Assembly (NCBI GenBank): GCA_964569695.1
Contig: CAZMUA010000015.1
Coordinates: forward strand, 1 to 64,000
Direction of reading: 5' to 3'
Length of the DNA stretch: 64,000 nt
Source: UBA8106 sp964569695
GTDB taxonomy: Bacteria > Acidobacteriota > Vicinamibacteria > Vicinamibacterales > UBA823
Below, piece after piece: positions 23,936 through 32,933 of the stretch (the stretch's first letter is position 1; every line of letters starts with the position of its first letter). Made by a program: the position numbers and the translations under genes. A model generated the notes under the pieces. That model was not told where the DNA came from, searched no databases, and worked only from the letters and a program-made list of their open reading frames with translations.

Positions 23936-25855
23936 TTATTCTTGCGGCAATGGCTTATTGAGAGGTGGTATTTGTGGTGCAGTTGAGGGTTGTTCTTCTT
24001 TATCTTCAGTACCACCAGCGGAGGTAGATGCTGCCGTAGGATTAGTCGACGATCGATTTTCATCCAATGGCAAACCAGACACAATCCGCTTCACCTGTTC
24101 GCCGTCGAGTACTTCACGAATAAGCAATTCTTCTGCCATCTGCACCAGAATCGCCCGATTCTCTTCAAGTATTGAGCGCGACCGCTTGTAATTGTCCATT
24201 ACTACACGCTTAATCTCTTCATCGATACAAATCGCCGTTTGCTCGCTGTAATCCTGGTGCTGAGCGATTTCTCGCCCGAGAAAAATCTGCTCTTCTTTTT
24301 TACCAAAAGTCAGTGGGCCTATGGCATCACTCATGCCCCATTCGCAAACCATCTTCCGCGCTAGATCCGTAGCGCGATCGAGATCATTGCCAGCTCCAGT
24401 CGTGACATTCTCGTTTGTAAGTTCCTCAGCAATTCGCCCACCGAGCAGTATAGAAATCTGATCGTCAAGGTATTCACGCGAATAATTGTGCTTATCAGCC
24501 TCAGGTAACTGCTGCGTCACTCCGAGCGCCATACCGCGAGGAATAATCGTAACCTTGTGAATAGGATCAGCATGCGGCAGTAACACTGTTAGGAGTGCAT
24601 GCCCCGCTTCGTGAATAGCCGTAACCTTCTTTTCGTCATCACTTATGATCATGGAACGCCGTTCCGCCCCCATGAGCACTTTGTCCTTCGCGAACTCAAA
24701 GTCCGTCATTTGGACGGCCTTGCGATTGTAGCGTGCCGCGTTGAGCGCCGCTTCGTTCACCAAATTAGCAAGGTCAGCTCCAGAAAACCCCACTGTTCCC
24801 CTAGCAACAACGGTTACGTTAACATCGTCAGCTAGAGGGATCTTCTTGGTGTGTACGCCTAACACACCCTCACGCCCTTTCACATCGGGTCGATTGACAA
24901 CGATACGACGATCAAAACGACCTGGTCGAAGAAGTGCCGGGTCAAGAACGTCTGGTCGGTTCGTAGCTGCCACGAGGATGACACCTTCATTCGACTCAAA
25001 ACCGTCCATCTCGACCAACAATTGATTCAATGTTTGTTCTCGTTCATCATGCCCACCACCTAGGCCAGCTCCGCGATGTCTCCCAACGGCATCTATCTCA
25101 TCAACAAAGACGATACAGGGTGCATTTTTCTTCCCTTGCTCAAACAGATCTCGCACTCGCGAAGCACCGACACCGACAAACATTTCAACAAAATCAGATC
25201 CACTAATTGAAAAAAATGGGACGTTCGCTTCACCAGCGACTGCCCGAGCTAGCAGTGTTTTTCCTGTACCAGGCGCCCCTACCAACAACACACCTGTAGG
25301 AATGCGACCACCCAATCGCTGGAATTTTTGGGGCTCTCTTAGAAATTCTATAATTTCCTGGAGCTCTTCCTTCGCTTCGTCGACACCAGCCACATCCTTA
25401 AAAGTAACTACTTTCTGCGTACCAGTAGACAATTTCGCCTTACTCTTACCAAACGATAACGCCTTGTTCCCCCCACTTTGCATCTGGCGCATGAAGAAAA
25501 TCCAGAATCCAATAATGAGAAGAACGGGTGCCCAGGAGTACAGCAATGTAGCCCATGGACTCGAAGTCGCTTCTTTGGCGGTAACCCTTATGCCACGTTC
25601 CAACAATGTATTAGCCAAGCCCTCATACTGGGGAGGAGCATAGGTTCGAAACCGCACTCCGTCTCTTGTCGTGCCAGAAATTTCGTTACCCATTATCGTG
25701 ACTTCATCAATCTGACCTTGATCGACGAGTGCAATAAATTCACTAAAAACCTCTGTGCGGTCGCCTGCCTGGAAATTAGTTGAAAAATTCCAGATCAAGA
25801 CACCAACGACAACAAGTGCCATCCAAAACAACAAATTCTTAAGCGATGGTTTCAA
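23936..25855 (-). CDS. ftsH: ATP-dependent zinc metalloprotease FtsH
   Basis: Membrane AAA+ protease for quality control. Two N-terminal transmembrane helices (residues ~10-22 and ~105-125) flank a periplasmic domain. The AAA domain follows, with Walker A GAPGTGKTLLARAVA, Walker B CIVFVDEIDAVGR and the second-region RPGRFDRRI. The M41 protease domain has HEAGHALL and later the third zinc ligand region (NDLDRATDLAR). The C-terminus is a proline- and acid-rich tail. It starts with a TTG at 25855 overlapping the tilS stop (TTGA) with GGAG upstream. At 639 residues it is normal length. The tilS-ftsH pairing is common. Confidence 0.96.
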   Translation of the reverse strand: MKPSLKNLLFWMALVVVGVLIWNFSTNFQAGDRTEVFSEFIALVDQGQIDEVTIMGNEISGTTRDGVRFRTYAPPQYEGLANTLLERGIRVTAKEATSSPWATLLYSWAPVLLIIGFWIFFMRQMQSGGNKALSFGKSKAKLSTGTQKVVTFKDVAGVDEAKEELQEIIEFLREPQKFQRLGGRIPTGVLLVGAPGTGKTLLARAVAGEANVPFFSISGSDFVEMFVGVGASRVRDLFEQGKKNAPCIVFVDEIDAVGRHRGAGLGGGHDEREQTLNQLLVEMDGFESNEGVILVAATNRPDVLDPALLRPGRFDRRIVVNRPDVKGREGVLGVHTKKIPLADDVNVTVVARGTVGFSGADLANLVNEAALNAARYNRKAVQMTDFEFAKDKVLMGAERRSMIISDDEKKVTAIHEAGHALLTVLLPHADPIHKVTIIPRGMALGVTQQLPEADKHNYSREYLDDQISILLGGRIAEELTNENVTTGAGNDLDRATDLARKMVCEWGMSDAIGPLTFGKKEEQIFLGREIAQHQDYSEQTAICIDEEIKRVVMDNYKRSRSILEENRAILVQMAEELLIREVLDGEQVKRIVSGLPLDENRSSTNPTAASTSAGGTEDKEEQPSTAPQIPPLNKPLPQE

Positions 25856-27273
25856 GCTGATTCTCCTAACTCCTTCAGTCTCAAGACTATCACGGACAGT
25901 GTGTCCTCAGTGACCCTAAAATCATTTTCAATCGTGTGGCCTGCTACCCAAATAATTCGGTCACGCTCATCAACAACTATGGGCACTAAATGTCTCTGAT
26001 CTCGTCCAATCTTCCGGTCAACAAAGAAGTCCTGGAGTTTCTTGTGACCATGCAGCCCAAGTGGCTGAAATACGTCACCAGGTCTACGGTTTCGAACCAT
26101 TAATGCACCCTTAAGGTTCGTTGCATCCACGAAAACCTGTTCACCACAACTTTTTAGCACTGAAAGATCGGGGATCGAAGCTCGATTTACGGGAGCAGCT
26201 GAAATTTCAATGCCAGCCTGAATATATTTCACCACACCTGGAACTGGTAAATCGTCTCCCCAAGAGAGCCAGTCATCAGACTCAGCCAAACGGTGGGTTC
26301 GTGGTGAGAGAACGACCTCATCGGAAACCCGCACTGCACTGTGTCCAGGAAAAGAAGCTTTCGTAATCTCACCCTTCACTATTTGCATAAAGGTCTCGAC
26401 ATGATCGTATCCAATAAACCCTCTTCCAGCTAGTCGCCGCATGGCTACTAAAACAACGCGATTCTTGATAGCGTCAGGAAGCCCTACTAGACCCTTTACA
26501 TGAACGTGCAGATTTTCTCCCTCTAACGAAATAATTGATTGTGCCGAAATATTAGCCGCTGAATCAAGCCAATCGGCATCATCATGTGCAATGGATGCCT
26601 CCCTCGCCAAAATGTCAACAATGCCGGCTGAAAACTTTTCCCGTAGGTAGGGAATCAACTCGTGCCGGATGCGATTCCTAGGAATCGTCACGTCTCGATT
26701 TGACTCATCTTCCCTATATGAAATTTCTTCATTCGCAAGAAACACTCGAAGTTCTGCTCGAGTTAAGTCGAGCAAGGGTCTCACGATTAAGCCAAAACGT
26801 GGATATATGCTTGATAAGCCACGGGTGCCGGCACCTCGAATCACACGTAGTAAGAAAGTTTCCGCTTGGTCGTCTCGTGTATGTCCTACCGCAACCCGGT
26901 CAACGCCAACTTCGGCCGCTACCCGACGAAAAAAGTCGAATCTTGCAGTCCTCGCAGCATCTTCTATCGATGTCTGCAAAGTGTGCGCACGCGCTCGAAT
27001 GTCAACGTGCTCGACATAAATTGGTCGTTCCAGTCTCGATGCCAGTCTTCGACAAAATTGCTCATCTTCATCAGAGAGCCCTTCACGTAATTGGTGATTC
27101 AAATGAACTACACCAGCAAGTTCAAATGTCTCTGGGCCAGATAACTGTTCAAGCAAGTGGAGCAATGCTACAGAATCCGATCCTCCGGACACAGCGACAA
27201 TCACTCGTCCACCTTGAGGAATCAAATTGTGACGACTTATCGTCTGTCCAACACGTTCGAGAATAGATGGCAT
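25852..27273 (-). CDS. tilS: tRNA(Ile)-lysidine synthase
   Basis: ATP-dependent enzyme that converts C34 of tRNA-Ile2(CAU) to lysidine, switching it from methionine to isoleucine decoding. The N-terminal PP-loop is VIVAVSGGSDSVALLHLL, followed by GVVHLNHQLREG, VAVGHTRDDQAETFLLRVIRGAG and NRIRHELIPYL. The C-terminal TilS domains include RRPGDVFQPLGLHGHKKLQD and the FFVDRKI region. The length is 473 residues, the long form. It lies 114 bases downstream of a tRNA with CAU anticodon on the same strand. Confidence 0.95.
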   Translation of the reverse strand: MPSILERVGQTISRHNLIPQGGRVIVAVSGGSDSVALLHLLEQLSGPETFELAGVVHLNHQLREGLSDEDEQFCRRLASRLERPIYVEHVDIRARAHTLQTSIEDAARTARFDFFRRVAAEVGVDRVAVGHTRDDQAETFLLRVIRGAGTRGLSSIYPRFGLIVRPLLDLTRAELRVFLANEEISYREDESNRDVTIPRNRIRHELIPYLREKFSAGIVDILAREASIAHDDADWLDSAANISAQSIISLEGENLHVHVKGLVGLPDAIKNRVVLVAMRRLAGRGFIGYDHVETFMQIVKGEITKASFPGHSAVRVSDEVVLSPRTHRLAESDDWLSWGDDLPVPGVVKYIQAGIEISAAPVNRASIPDLSVLKSCGEQVFVDATNLKGALMVRNRRPGDVFQPLGLHGHKKLQDFFVDRKIGRDQRHLVPIVVDERDRIIWVAGHTIENDFRVTEDTLSVIVLRLKELGESA

Positions 27274-27387
27274 GACCTCACGATTAACAAGGGACAGCCG
27301 ATTTGGACTGTATAGTCACCGAAACGGAATGACTCCAGATATCGACAGATACCCAGTCTACCCCGCAGACTCTCGAATCATAACGAA

Positions 27388-27464
27388 TGGTGCCGGTGCA
27401 GGGACTTGAACCCCGGACAACGCGGATATGAGCCGCGTGCTCTAACCAGCTGAGCTACACCGGC
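27388..27464 (-). tRNA. tRNA with CAU anticodon (elongator Met, or Ile2)
   Basis: A 77-base cloverleaf read on the minus strand with encoded CCA. Acceptor arms GCCGGTG/CACCGGC pair perfectly, the D-arm is GCTCAGCTGGTTAGAGC, the anticodon stem CGCGG/CCGCG encloses CTCATAT (anticodon CAT), and the T-arm contains GGTTCAAGTCC. The G1-C72 pair rules out initiator tRNA, which has an unpaired 1-72 position. Elongator Met and lysidine-modified Ile2 share this anticodon. The general sequence looks more like elongator Met (GGTGTAGCTCAGCTGG), but the location next to tilS leaves Ile2 open. Confidence 0.93.
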
Positions 27465-27558
27465 AAATACTGTCAACCAGAAACATCGCTTCAATACGCA
27501 CTGCAATCCATCATTATAGCCTAGAGAATGGCAGCTTCAGATTCTTAGGTTTCTATAT

Positions 27559-28506
27559 TTAGGTCACAGACTCGATCAAGGCGGCTGCTAATAACGGCAC
27601 GAGGATTTCATGATGCCCGACCAGTGAAATTCCTCGTCCACTAGCAGAAGTTGGTCTTCTTACTACGTTTGCCTGTGGTCGATACTGTCTTAAGAAATCC
27701 AAATTTACCGTAGTAAGATTCTCGAGCGAGACTCCACGATTCCGCACTAGCGACACCGCCTTTAAAAACACTTCTGGTAAAAGAACAGCCGAACCACAAT
27801 TTAAGTAGACACCATTTGCAAGCCTCGACACCGACGAGACAAAGTAATAAAAATCTCTCAGACTACCTTCTCCAAGCGCTTCTCCAGATGCTGCAGGATG
27901 CATGTGAATCACGTCGGTGCCGACCGCTACGTGAACCGTCACTGGTATGTTAAGTCGAGCAGCACTCGCAAAAATACTAACCCGTTCAAATGGGGGATGC
28001 AGGTTAAGCAGGTACTCGCCTACAGCCTGACCAATACCTAGCCCGCTTTTTACACCTTTCGTAATTTCCTCATTCAGGACACGTCCAGTTTCGTCGGCCA
28101 TGCCAAATTGTCCTGAATCAAGCGACTCGTCAACTTCTTCCGAGGTTGCTCCTGCGATGGCCACTTCAAAGTCGTGAATCATGCCAGCTCCATTAGTTGC
28201 GATCGCCGATACGAAACCACGCTCCATGAGATCGATGATTACCGGTGAAAGCCCGGTCTTCACAATGTGAGCCCCTAAACCCCAGACAATGCCATCCTCA
28301 GCTTCCTGCGTACGTTTCAGCGTTTTGACAACCTCAATAAAATCAGCGGAAGCTAAGATGTTTGGCAGACTGTCCAATAGCCCAGTCACTCCAGACCCGG
28401 GCTCATAGGGACGCGCAAAATCGCTAAACCGTGCCTTACTATGACGCGACTTTAAGGCATACGTGTGAACATCAGAAACGTCGAACTCTTCATAGGGAAA
28501 GGTCAT
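27559..28506 (-). CDS. Deoxyhypusine-synthase-like protein
   Basis: About 315 residues from the ATG at 28506, chosen over a TTG at 28524 because AGGGGGG lies six bases before it. The protein resembles the deoxyhypusine synthase fold family: WGLGAHIVKTGLSPVI, ATNGAGMIHDFEVAIAG (the position of the TAGGxxED segment) and SIFASAARLNIPVTVHVAVG (the region IPVFxPAxxDG). The usual WGKI loop bearing the catalytic lysine is not recognisable near the C-terminus, where RRPTSASGRGISLVGHHEI appears instead. So it is probably not a true deoxyhypusine synthase, and bacteria lack the eIF5A substrate. The gene lies ten bases after queA. The function is unknown, and the family assignment is by eye. Confidence 0.55.
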   Translation of the reverse strand: MTFPYEEFDVSDVHTYALKSRHSKARFSDFARPYEPGSGVTGLLDSLPNILASADFIEVVKTLKRTQEAEDGIVWGLGAHIVKTGLSPVIIDLMERGFVSAIATNGAGMIHDFEVAIAGATSEEVDESLDSGQFGMADETGRVLNEEITKGVKSGLGIGQAVGEYLLNLHPPFERVSIFASAARLNIPVTVHVAVGTDVIHMHPAASGEALGEGSLRDFYYFVSSVSRLANGVYLNCGSAVLLPEVFLKAVSLVRNRGVSLENLTTVNLDFLRQYRPQANVVRRPTSASGRGISLVGHHEILVPLLAAALIESVT

Positions 28507-28516
28507 TGGTTCCCCC

Positions 28517-29560
28517 CTAGACAATTAACATGGCATCACCATAACTGTAAAAACGATAGTTCATACGAACTGCTTCATCATAAGCTGCCAACAGACAATC
28601 TCGACCAGCAAATGCAGAAACAAGCATCAAGAGAGATGATTTCGGTAAGTGAAAATTTGTCATGATTCCACTGACAGCAGAAAACGAAAATCCAGGATAA
28701 ATAAATAGATCTGATACGGCCTTACCAGGCACTATGCGGCCACCACCGTGCCGTACAGATGTTTCGAGAGCGCGAGTTGTGGTCGTACCAACCGCAATGA
28801 CGCGTCGATTCTCATCAAGCGCCCGATTAACAACATGGGCTGTTTCGTCAGAAATTTCGAACGACTCAGCATCAATCACATGGTCCTCTACACAGTCAGT
28901 TCGCAATGGTTTAAATGTTCCATAGCCTACATGCAATGTCAGCTCTGCACGAATTACATTTCGCCTAGCAAGTGACTCAAACAATCCAGTAGTAAAGTGT
29001 AATCCAGCTGTGGGGGCTGCCACCGATCCCCGTGTTTGAGCATACACAGTCTGATACCGATCACGATCTCGTTGATCATCGGGTCGCTTAATGTAAGGGG
29101 GAAGTGGAATATGCCCAATGACATTAATGGCTTCCCAAGAGTCACCTTCGTCTGACCACAAACGCACGACCCGTCGACCAAATGCTGAACGACTCACCAC
29201 CTCACCAAACAGTTGCCGTCCATGACCTTCGAACAATATCTTTTCACCGACTCCTAATTTCTGTCCAGGATGGACAAGAGCATCCCAGTGCTCTGGATTG
29301 ATCTCCTGCATTAATAAGCATTCCACTGAGCCTCCACTTGGAATTCGATGACCATAAAGGCGTGCGGGAAAAACTTTTGTGTTGTTCAGCACGAGCACAT
29401 CACCTGACTGAAAATAGTCAGCAAGTAAAGAAACCGTTGTATGCGTTGAAATTCCTTTAGCTCGATCGAGCACTAATAGTCGAGCTTGATCGCGAGTCTG
29501 ACTAGGAGCCTGGGCAATCAGGGCGTGCGGCAATTTAAACTCAAAATCGTCAACCTTCAT
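28517..29560 (-). CDS. queA: S-adenosylmethionine:tRNA ribosyltransferase-isomerase
   Basis: Transfers the ribose of SAM to preQ1-modified tRNA, giving epoxyqueuosine. The 347-residue protein has the QueA hallmarks: FELPHALIAQAPSQTRDQARLL at the start (residues ~6-27), VLNNTKVFPARLYGHR, SVAAPTAGLHFT, LHVGYGTFKPLRTD, ESFEISDETA, AVGTTTTRALE and a C-terminal TNFHLPKSSLLMLVSAFAG. With queE and queC it shows the organism makes queuosine. It is directly upstream of the deoxyhypusine-synthase-like gene and downstream of fabH. Confidence 0.96.
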   Translation of the reverse strand: MKVDDFEFKLPHALIAQAPSQTRDQARLLVLDRAKGISTHTTVSLLADYFQSGDVLVLNNTKVFPARLYGHRIPSGGSVECLLMQEINPEHWDALVHPGQKLGVGEKILFEGHGRQLFGEVVSRSAFGRRVVRLWSDEGDSWEAINVIGHIPLPPYIKRPDDQRDRDRYQTVYAQTRGSVAAPTAGLHFTTGLFESLARRNVIRAELTLHVGYGTFKPLRTDCVEDHVIDAESFEISDETAHVVNRALDENRRVIAVGTTTTRALETSVRHGGGRIVPGKAVSDLFIYPGFSFSAVSGIMTNFHLPKSSLLMLVSAFAGRDCLLAAYDEAVRMNYRFYSYGDAMLIV

Positions 29561-29676
29561 GCGTGCCGAGCACTCCTAATATCACATGCAAGGAACTCAT
29601 TAATGTTCTATATTCTTACTGGGATCCTAGTGTTATTAACTAGAAAGGCCACGAAGGTGCCGCGGGTTATATCAGC

Positions 29677-30690
29677 CTAGTAAGACCAACGCAGCAAAAC
29701 CGATCCGACCGTAAAACCTGCCCCCACAGATGTGAGTAACACTAGATTGCCTTTCTTAAGACGCCCGTCTTTTACAGCATCATCTAGTGCGAGTGGAATC
29801 GTGCCAGCAGTCGTGTTGCCATAGTGTTCTACATTAATTACCACTTTATCGACATCCAGTTTTAACCTCTCAGCAGCTGACAATATGATGCGCCGATTGG
29901 CCTGGTGTGAGACGAACAAGTCTAGTTCGCTAACATCTAGGTTATTACGCTCAAGCAAACGCTTACAGATTTCTACTGTTTTACGTACAGCAAACCTGAA
30001 AACAGTCTGGCCATCTTGATGCACATAATGAAGTCTTTGGTCGACGGTTTCGTGGGAAGCTGGCCTGAGACTACCACCTGCTGGAAGGCATAGCGCTGGA
30101 CCACCCGTACCATCAATTTCATGAACGAAATCAATTATACCGGTTTGATCTTCGTCGGCCGGTGAGACAACGACAGCCCCCGCCCCGTCACCGAACAGCA
30201 CACAGGTTGTACGATCCTTGTAATCAAGTATGCTCGACATCACGTCTGCTCCAACCACAAGCGCGTGAGTATGAGATCCAGTTGAGACCATTTGACACGC
30301 AGTAGTCAATGCATAAGTGAAACCAGAACAAGCTGCACCTAAATCAAAACCCCAAGCGTTGTTTGCACCAAGCTTCGCCTGTAGCAGACACGCTGTGTTA
30401 GGAAATGACATGTCAGGCGTGGTTGTACCCACTATGATTAAATCGAGATCGAGCGGAGTTAGGTTGGCCTGCTTAATTGCTTGTTCGGAGGCTTCCTTCG
30501 CTAGATCAGAAGTGCCGACCCCCGCATCAGCAACGTGTCGCTCCCGAATCCCGGTCCGTTGCTGGATCCACTCGTCTGAAGTGTCAACTAATTTTGATAG
30601 GTCATGGTTTGTCATTACTCGCGGCGGCACATATGTCGCGAGTGACGCAATTTTAACCGGTCTCAGCATAGGACCGTCCTTACGCTGCAT
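29677..30690 (-). CDS. fabH: 3-oxoacyl-ACP synthase III
   Basis: Starts fatty-acid chains by condensing acetyl-CoA (or branched acyl-CoA) with malonyl-ACP. The catalytic triad is visible: Cys in DLGAACSGFTYAL, His in VSHQANRRII and Asn in EHYGNTTAGTIPLAL. The conserved WIQQRTGIRERH and GDGAGAVVVSP segments are also present. The start is the ATG at 30690 with AAGGG seven bases upstream; a second ATG at 30669 with AAGGA is equally possible, and the frame extends to 30720 inside ruvB. It lies directly after ruvB. No other fab genes are in the window. Confidence 0.94.
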   Translation of the reverse strand: MQRKDGPMLRPVKIASLATYVPPRVMTNHDLSKLVDTSDEWIQQRTGIRERHVADAGVGTSDLAKEASEQAIKQANLTPLDLDLIIVGTTTPDMSFPNTACLLQAKLGANNAWGFDLGAACSGFTYALTTACQMVSTGSHTHALVVGADVMSSILDYKDRTTCVLFGDGAGAVVVSPADEDQTGIIDFVHEIDGTGGPALCLPAGGSLRPASHETVDQRLHYVHQDGQTVFRFAVRKTVEICKRLLERNNLDVSELDLFVSHQANRRIILSAAERLKLDVDKVVINVEHYGNTTAGTIPLALDDAVKDGRLKKGNLVLLTSVGAGFTVGSVLLRWSY

Positions 30691-30713
30691 GGAGTTACCC
30701 TTAATAAAACGTT

Positions 30714-31736
30714 TTACCACAATCGTGATCCCTTGCTAGGTTCTTCGAGCCCGAAATACGCGTAAGCTTTCGAGGTGGCTACACGTCCACGAGGCGTGCG
30801 ATCTAGAAAACCTATTTGAATTAAGAATGGTTCATAAATATCCTCAATTGCATCCTTCTCTTCACTTATCGCAGCCGCGAGGCTATTCAGGCCAACCGGC
30901 CCACCATTAAACTTCTCGATAATGGCTTGAAGTAGCCGCCGATCGGATTCATCAAAACCGCGCTCATCGATCTCAAGTAGTTTTAAAGCAGCTTCAGCAA
31001 TCTCCTTCGAGACCGTGCCGTCAGCCCTGACCTGTGCATAGTCCCGGACCCGCCTCAAGAGACGGTTGGCCACGCGTGGTGTGCCTCTTGACCGTCGCGC
31101 GATTTCAATCGCTGCTTCGTCCGCAATTGATACATCCAGAATACCAGCGGAACGTCGCACGATTTCTAACAGATCTTTCTCGACATAAAAATCTAGTCGG
31201 TGGACAATACCAAACCTTGCGCGCAAAGGGGCAGTTAACAAACCAGCGCGCGTGGTCGCTCCTATCAACGTGAATTTTTTAACGTCCAGTTTAACCGAAC
31301 GGGCACTCGGTCCCTGCCCGATCATAATGTCGAGTTTGTAATCCTCCATTGCAGGATAAAGAATCTCTTCGATTGCAGGATTCATACGATGGATCTCATC
31401 AATAAACAGGACGTCACGTTCTTGGAGATTAGTTAGAATCCCTGCTAGGTCGCCTGGCTTTTCCAAAACCGGACCAGACGTAGCAGTGACACTAACACCC
31501 AGTTCATGACCAATAACATAGGCCAGCGTTGTTTTACCTAGACCAGGAGGACCGTATAACAGCACGTGGTCTACAGCATCGTTGCGTTGCCGGGCCGCCT
31601 TAATTGAAACATCGAGGTTCTCACGTAAACGATCTTGACCAATATACTCGTCAAGTGAACGCGGGCGAAGACCCACTTCATAATGTGCATCTTCTTCAAC
31701 ACGTGCCGATGTAACGACCCTCGTAGAATCCGTCAT
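30714..31736 (-). CDS. ruvB: Holliday junction branch migration helicase RuvB
   Basis: AAA+ motor of branch migration. Motifs: LRPRSLDEYIGQDRLRENL, Walker A LLYGPPGLGKTTLAYVI, Walker B VLFIDEIHRMNPAIEEILYP, sensor 1 FTLIGATTRAGLLTAPLRAR and the C-terminal winged-helix IGFLDRTPRGRVATSKAY. The 340-residue length is standard. It follows ruvA by 31 bases, in the order yebC-ruvC-ruvA-ruvB. Confidence 0.97.
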   Translation of the reverse strand: MTDSTRVVTSARVEEDAHYEVGLRPRSLDEYIGQDRLRENLDVSIKAARQRNDAVDHVLLYGPPGLGKTTLAYVIGHELGVSVTATSGPVLEKPGDLAGILTNLQERDVLFIDEIHRMNPAIEEILYPAMEDYKLDIMIGQGPSARSVKLDVKKFTLIGATTRAGLLTAPLRARFGIVHRLDFYVEKDLLEIVRRSAGILDVSIADEAAIEIARRSRGTPRVANRLLRRVRDYAQVRADGTVSKEIAEAALKLLEIDERGFDESDRRLLQAIIEKFNGGPVGLNSLAAAISEEKDAIEDIYEPFLIQIGFLDRTPRGRVATSKAYAYFGLEEPSKGSRLW

Positions 31737-31767
31737 AAGTCAGAAATCTGAAACAAAGCAACTGATG

Positions 31768-32367
31768 TCAACGAGATAATTCTCGCAATGCTTGTCTGAG
31801 AGCATGTTCGAACGATTCGATCTCGCCTGCCTCTAAAGATACACTGATCGCTTTCTCTGCTAGAGGCCGATGATACCCTAGGTTTAGTAGAGCGGACAGC
31901 ACGTCACCCCGCAGGTCATCAGTGCCTGTAGACGCGACCTCGCCAGGTTGGCTGACAGACTCAGAAACAGGCAACCGGTCCTTCAATTCCAACACCAAAC
32001 GTTCTGCAGTTTTTTTACCGACCCCTGGTATACCCATAAGACTCGCAATATCACCGTTACGCACTGCCCGAACAAGGACCGGTGGCTCAAGACCTGATAA
32101 GGCGGTCAACGCCAGACGTGGTCCAATACCACTGACACTGATGAGGTGTTCAAACACTACCAACTCTAAATCACTTGAGAAGCCGAACAAGGCTAGAGTC
32201 TCCTCACGCACGTGGGTATGGATCTGCAATGTAATCTCATCACCTAATTCCGACATCTGATAGAAGGTAGAAAGCGGAACATGCACCTCATAACCAACTC
32301 CATGCACATCCAGCACGATACGATTTGGTCGTTTTTCAAGCAACCGACCAGTCAGGGCTGCAATCAT
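31768..32367 (-). CDS. ruvA: Holliday junction DNA-binding protein RuvA
   Basis: Tetrameric junction-binding partner of RuvB, about 199 residues from the ATG at 32367, whose bases overlap the ruvC stop (ATGA). The longer frame reaches back into ruvC and is not needed, because MIAALTGRLLEKRPN is the family N-terminus. Two helix-hairpin-helix motifs are visible (LISVSGIGPRLALTALSG and LMGIPGVGKKTAERLVLEL), and the C-terminal RuvB-binding domain includes ALLNLGYHRPLAEKAI. Confidence 0.96.
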   Translation of the reverse strand: MIAALTGRLLEKRPNRIVLDVHGVGYEVHVPLSTFYQMSELGDEITLQIHTHVREETLALFGFSSDLELVVFEHLISVSGIGPRLALTALSGLEPPVLVRAVRNGDIASLMGIPGVGKKTAERLVLELKDRLPVSESVSQPGEVASTGTDDLRGDVLSALLNLGYHRPLAEKAISVSLEAGEIESFEHALRQALRELSR

Positions 32368-32933
32368 CGATCCCTCTTTCGAGCCTCGATTTCTGGTCGG
32401 TAGCGTCGCCAACTTGTGAGAGACGACTTCGCCATGGATGACGGGACACCTTCAGAAGACATCGGTCCCATGCTGTGCCCATGACAGAGAGCAACTGCTA
32501 GAGCATCAGCCGCGTCGTGAGGTGTCGGGATTGAGTCAAGACCAAGTAATATTTTTATCATTTCCTGTACTTGTTGCTTCTCTGCACGTCCATATCCAAC
32601 AATAGCACGCTTGATTTGCGTCGGCGTGTACTCTAAAACTGGAAGGTCAGCCTCTACTGCTGCCAAGATGGCCACGCCACGTACATGGCCAAGCTTAAGC
32701 GCGCTACGTGCATTCTTGGCGTGGAACAAATCCTCAATAGCCACGCAATCTGGATGGCATGTGGCAAGCAACTGAGTTAGTTCATCATGAATCAGCCGAA
32801 GTCGTTGTGGAAACGTGTTACCGGAAGGCACAGAAATCGCACCGGAAACAATCAACTCGTAACGGCTATTCGTGTACTCGATACAGCCATAGCCCGTACG
32901 CTTGGACCCTGGATCAATGCCAAAAATTTTCAC
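32364..32933 (-). CDS. ruvC: Crossover junction endodeoxyribonuclease RuvC
   Basis: Resolves Holliday junctions bound by RuvAB. The acidic catalytic residues are in FGIDPGSKRTGYG (Asp), CVAIEDLFHAKN (Glu) and PHDAADALAVALCH (two Asp). YTPTQIKRAIVGYGRAEKQQ is the conserved DNA-contact region. It starts with a GTG overlapping the yebC stop by four bases and overlaps the ruvA start by four, so the block is tightly coupled. A tail of about 25 basic residues after ALCHGHS is poorly conserved. Confidence 0.95.
   Translation of the reverse strand: MKIFGIDPGSKRTGYGCIEYTNSRYELIVSGAISVPSGNTFPQRLRLIHDELTQLLATCHPDCVAIEDLFHAKNARSALKLGHVRGVAILAAVEADLPVLEYTPTQIKRAIVGYGRAEKQQVQEMIKILLGLDSIPTPHDAADALAVALCHGHSMGPMSSEGVPSSMAKSSLTSWRRYRPEIEARKRDR

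Noticed and set aside
27388..27464. Initiator tRNA-fMet
   Set aside because: The 1-72 position is a G-C pair; initiator tRNAs have a mismatch there.
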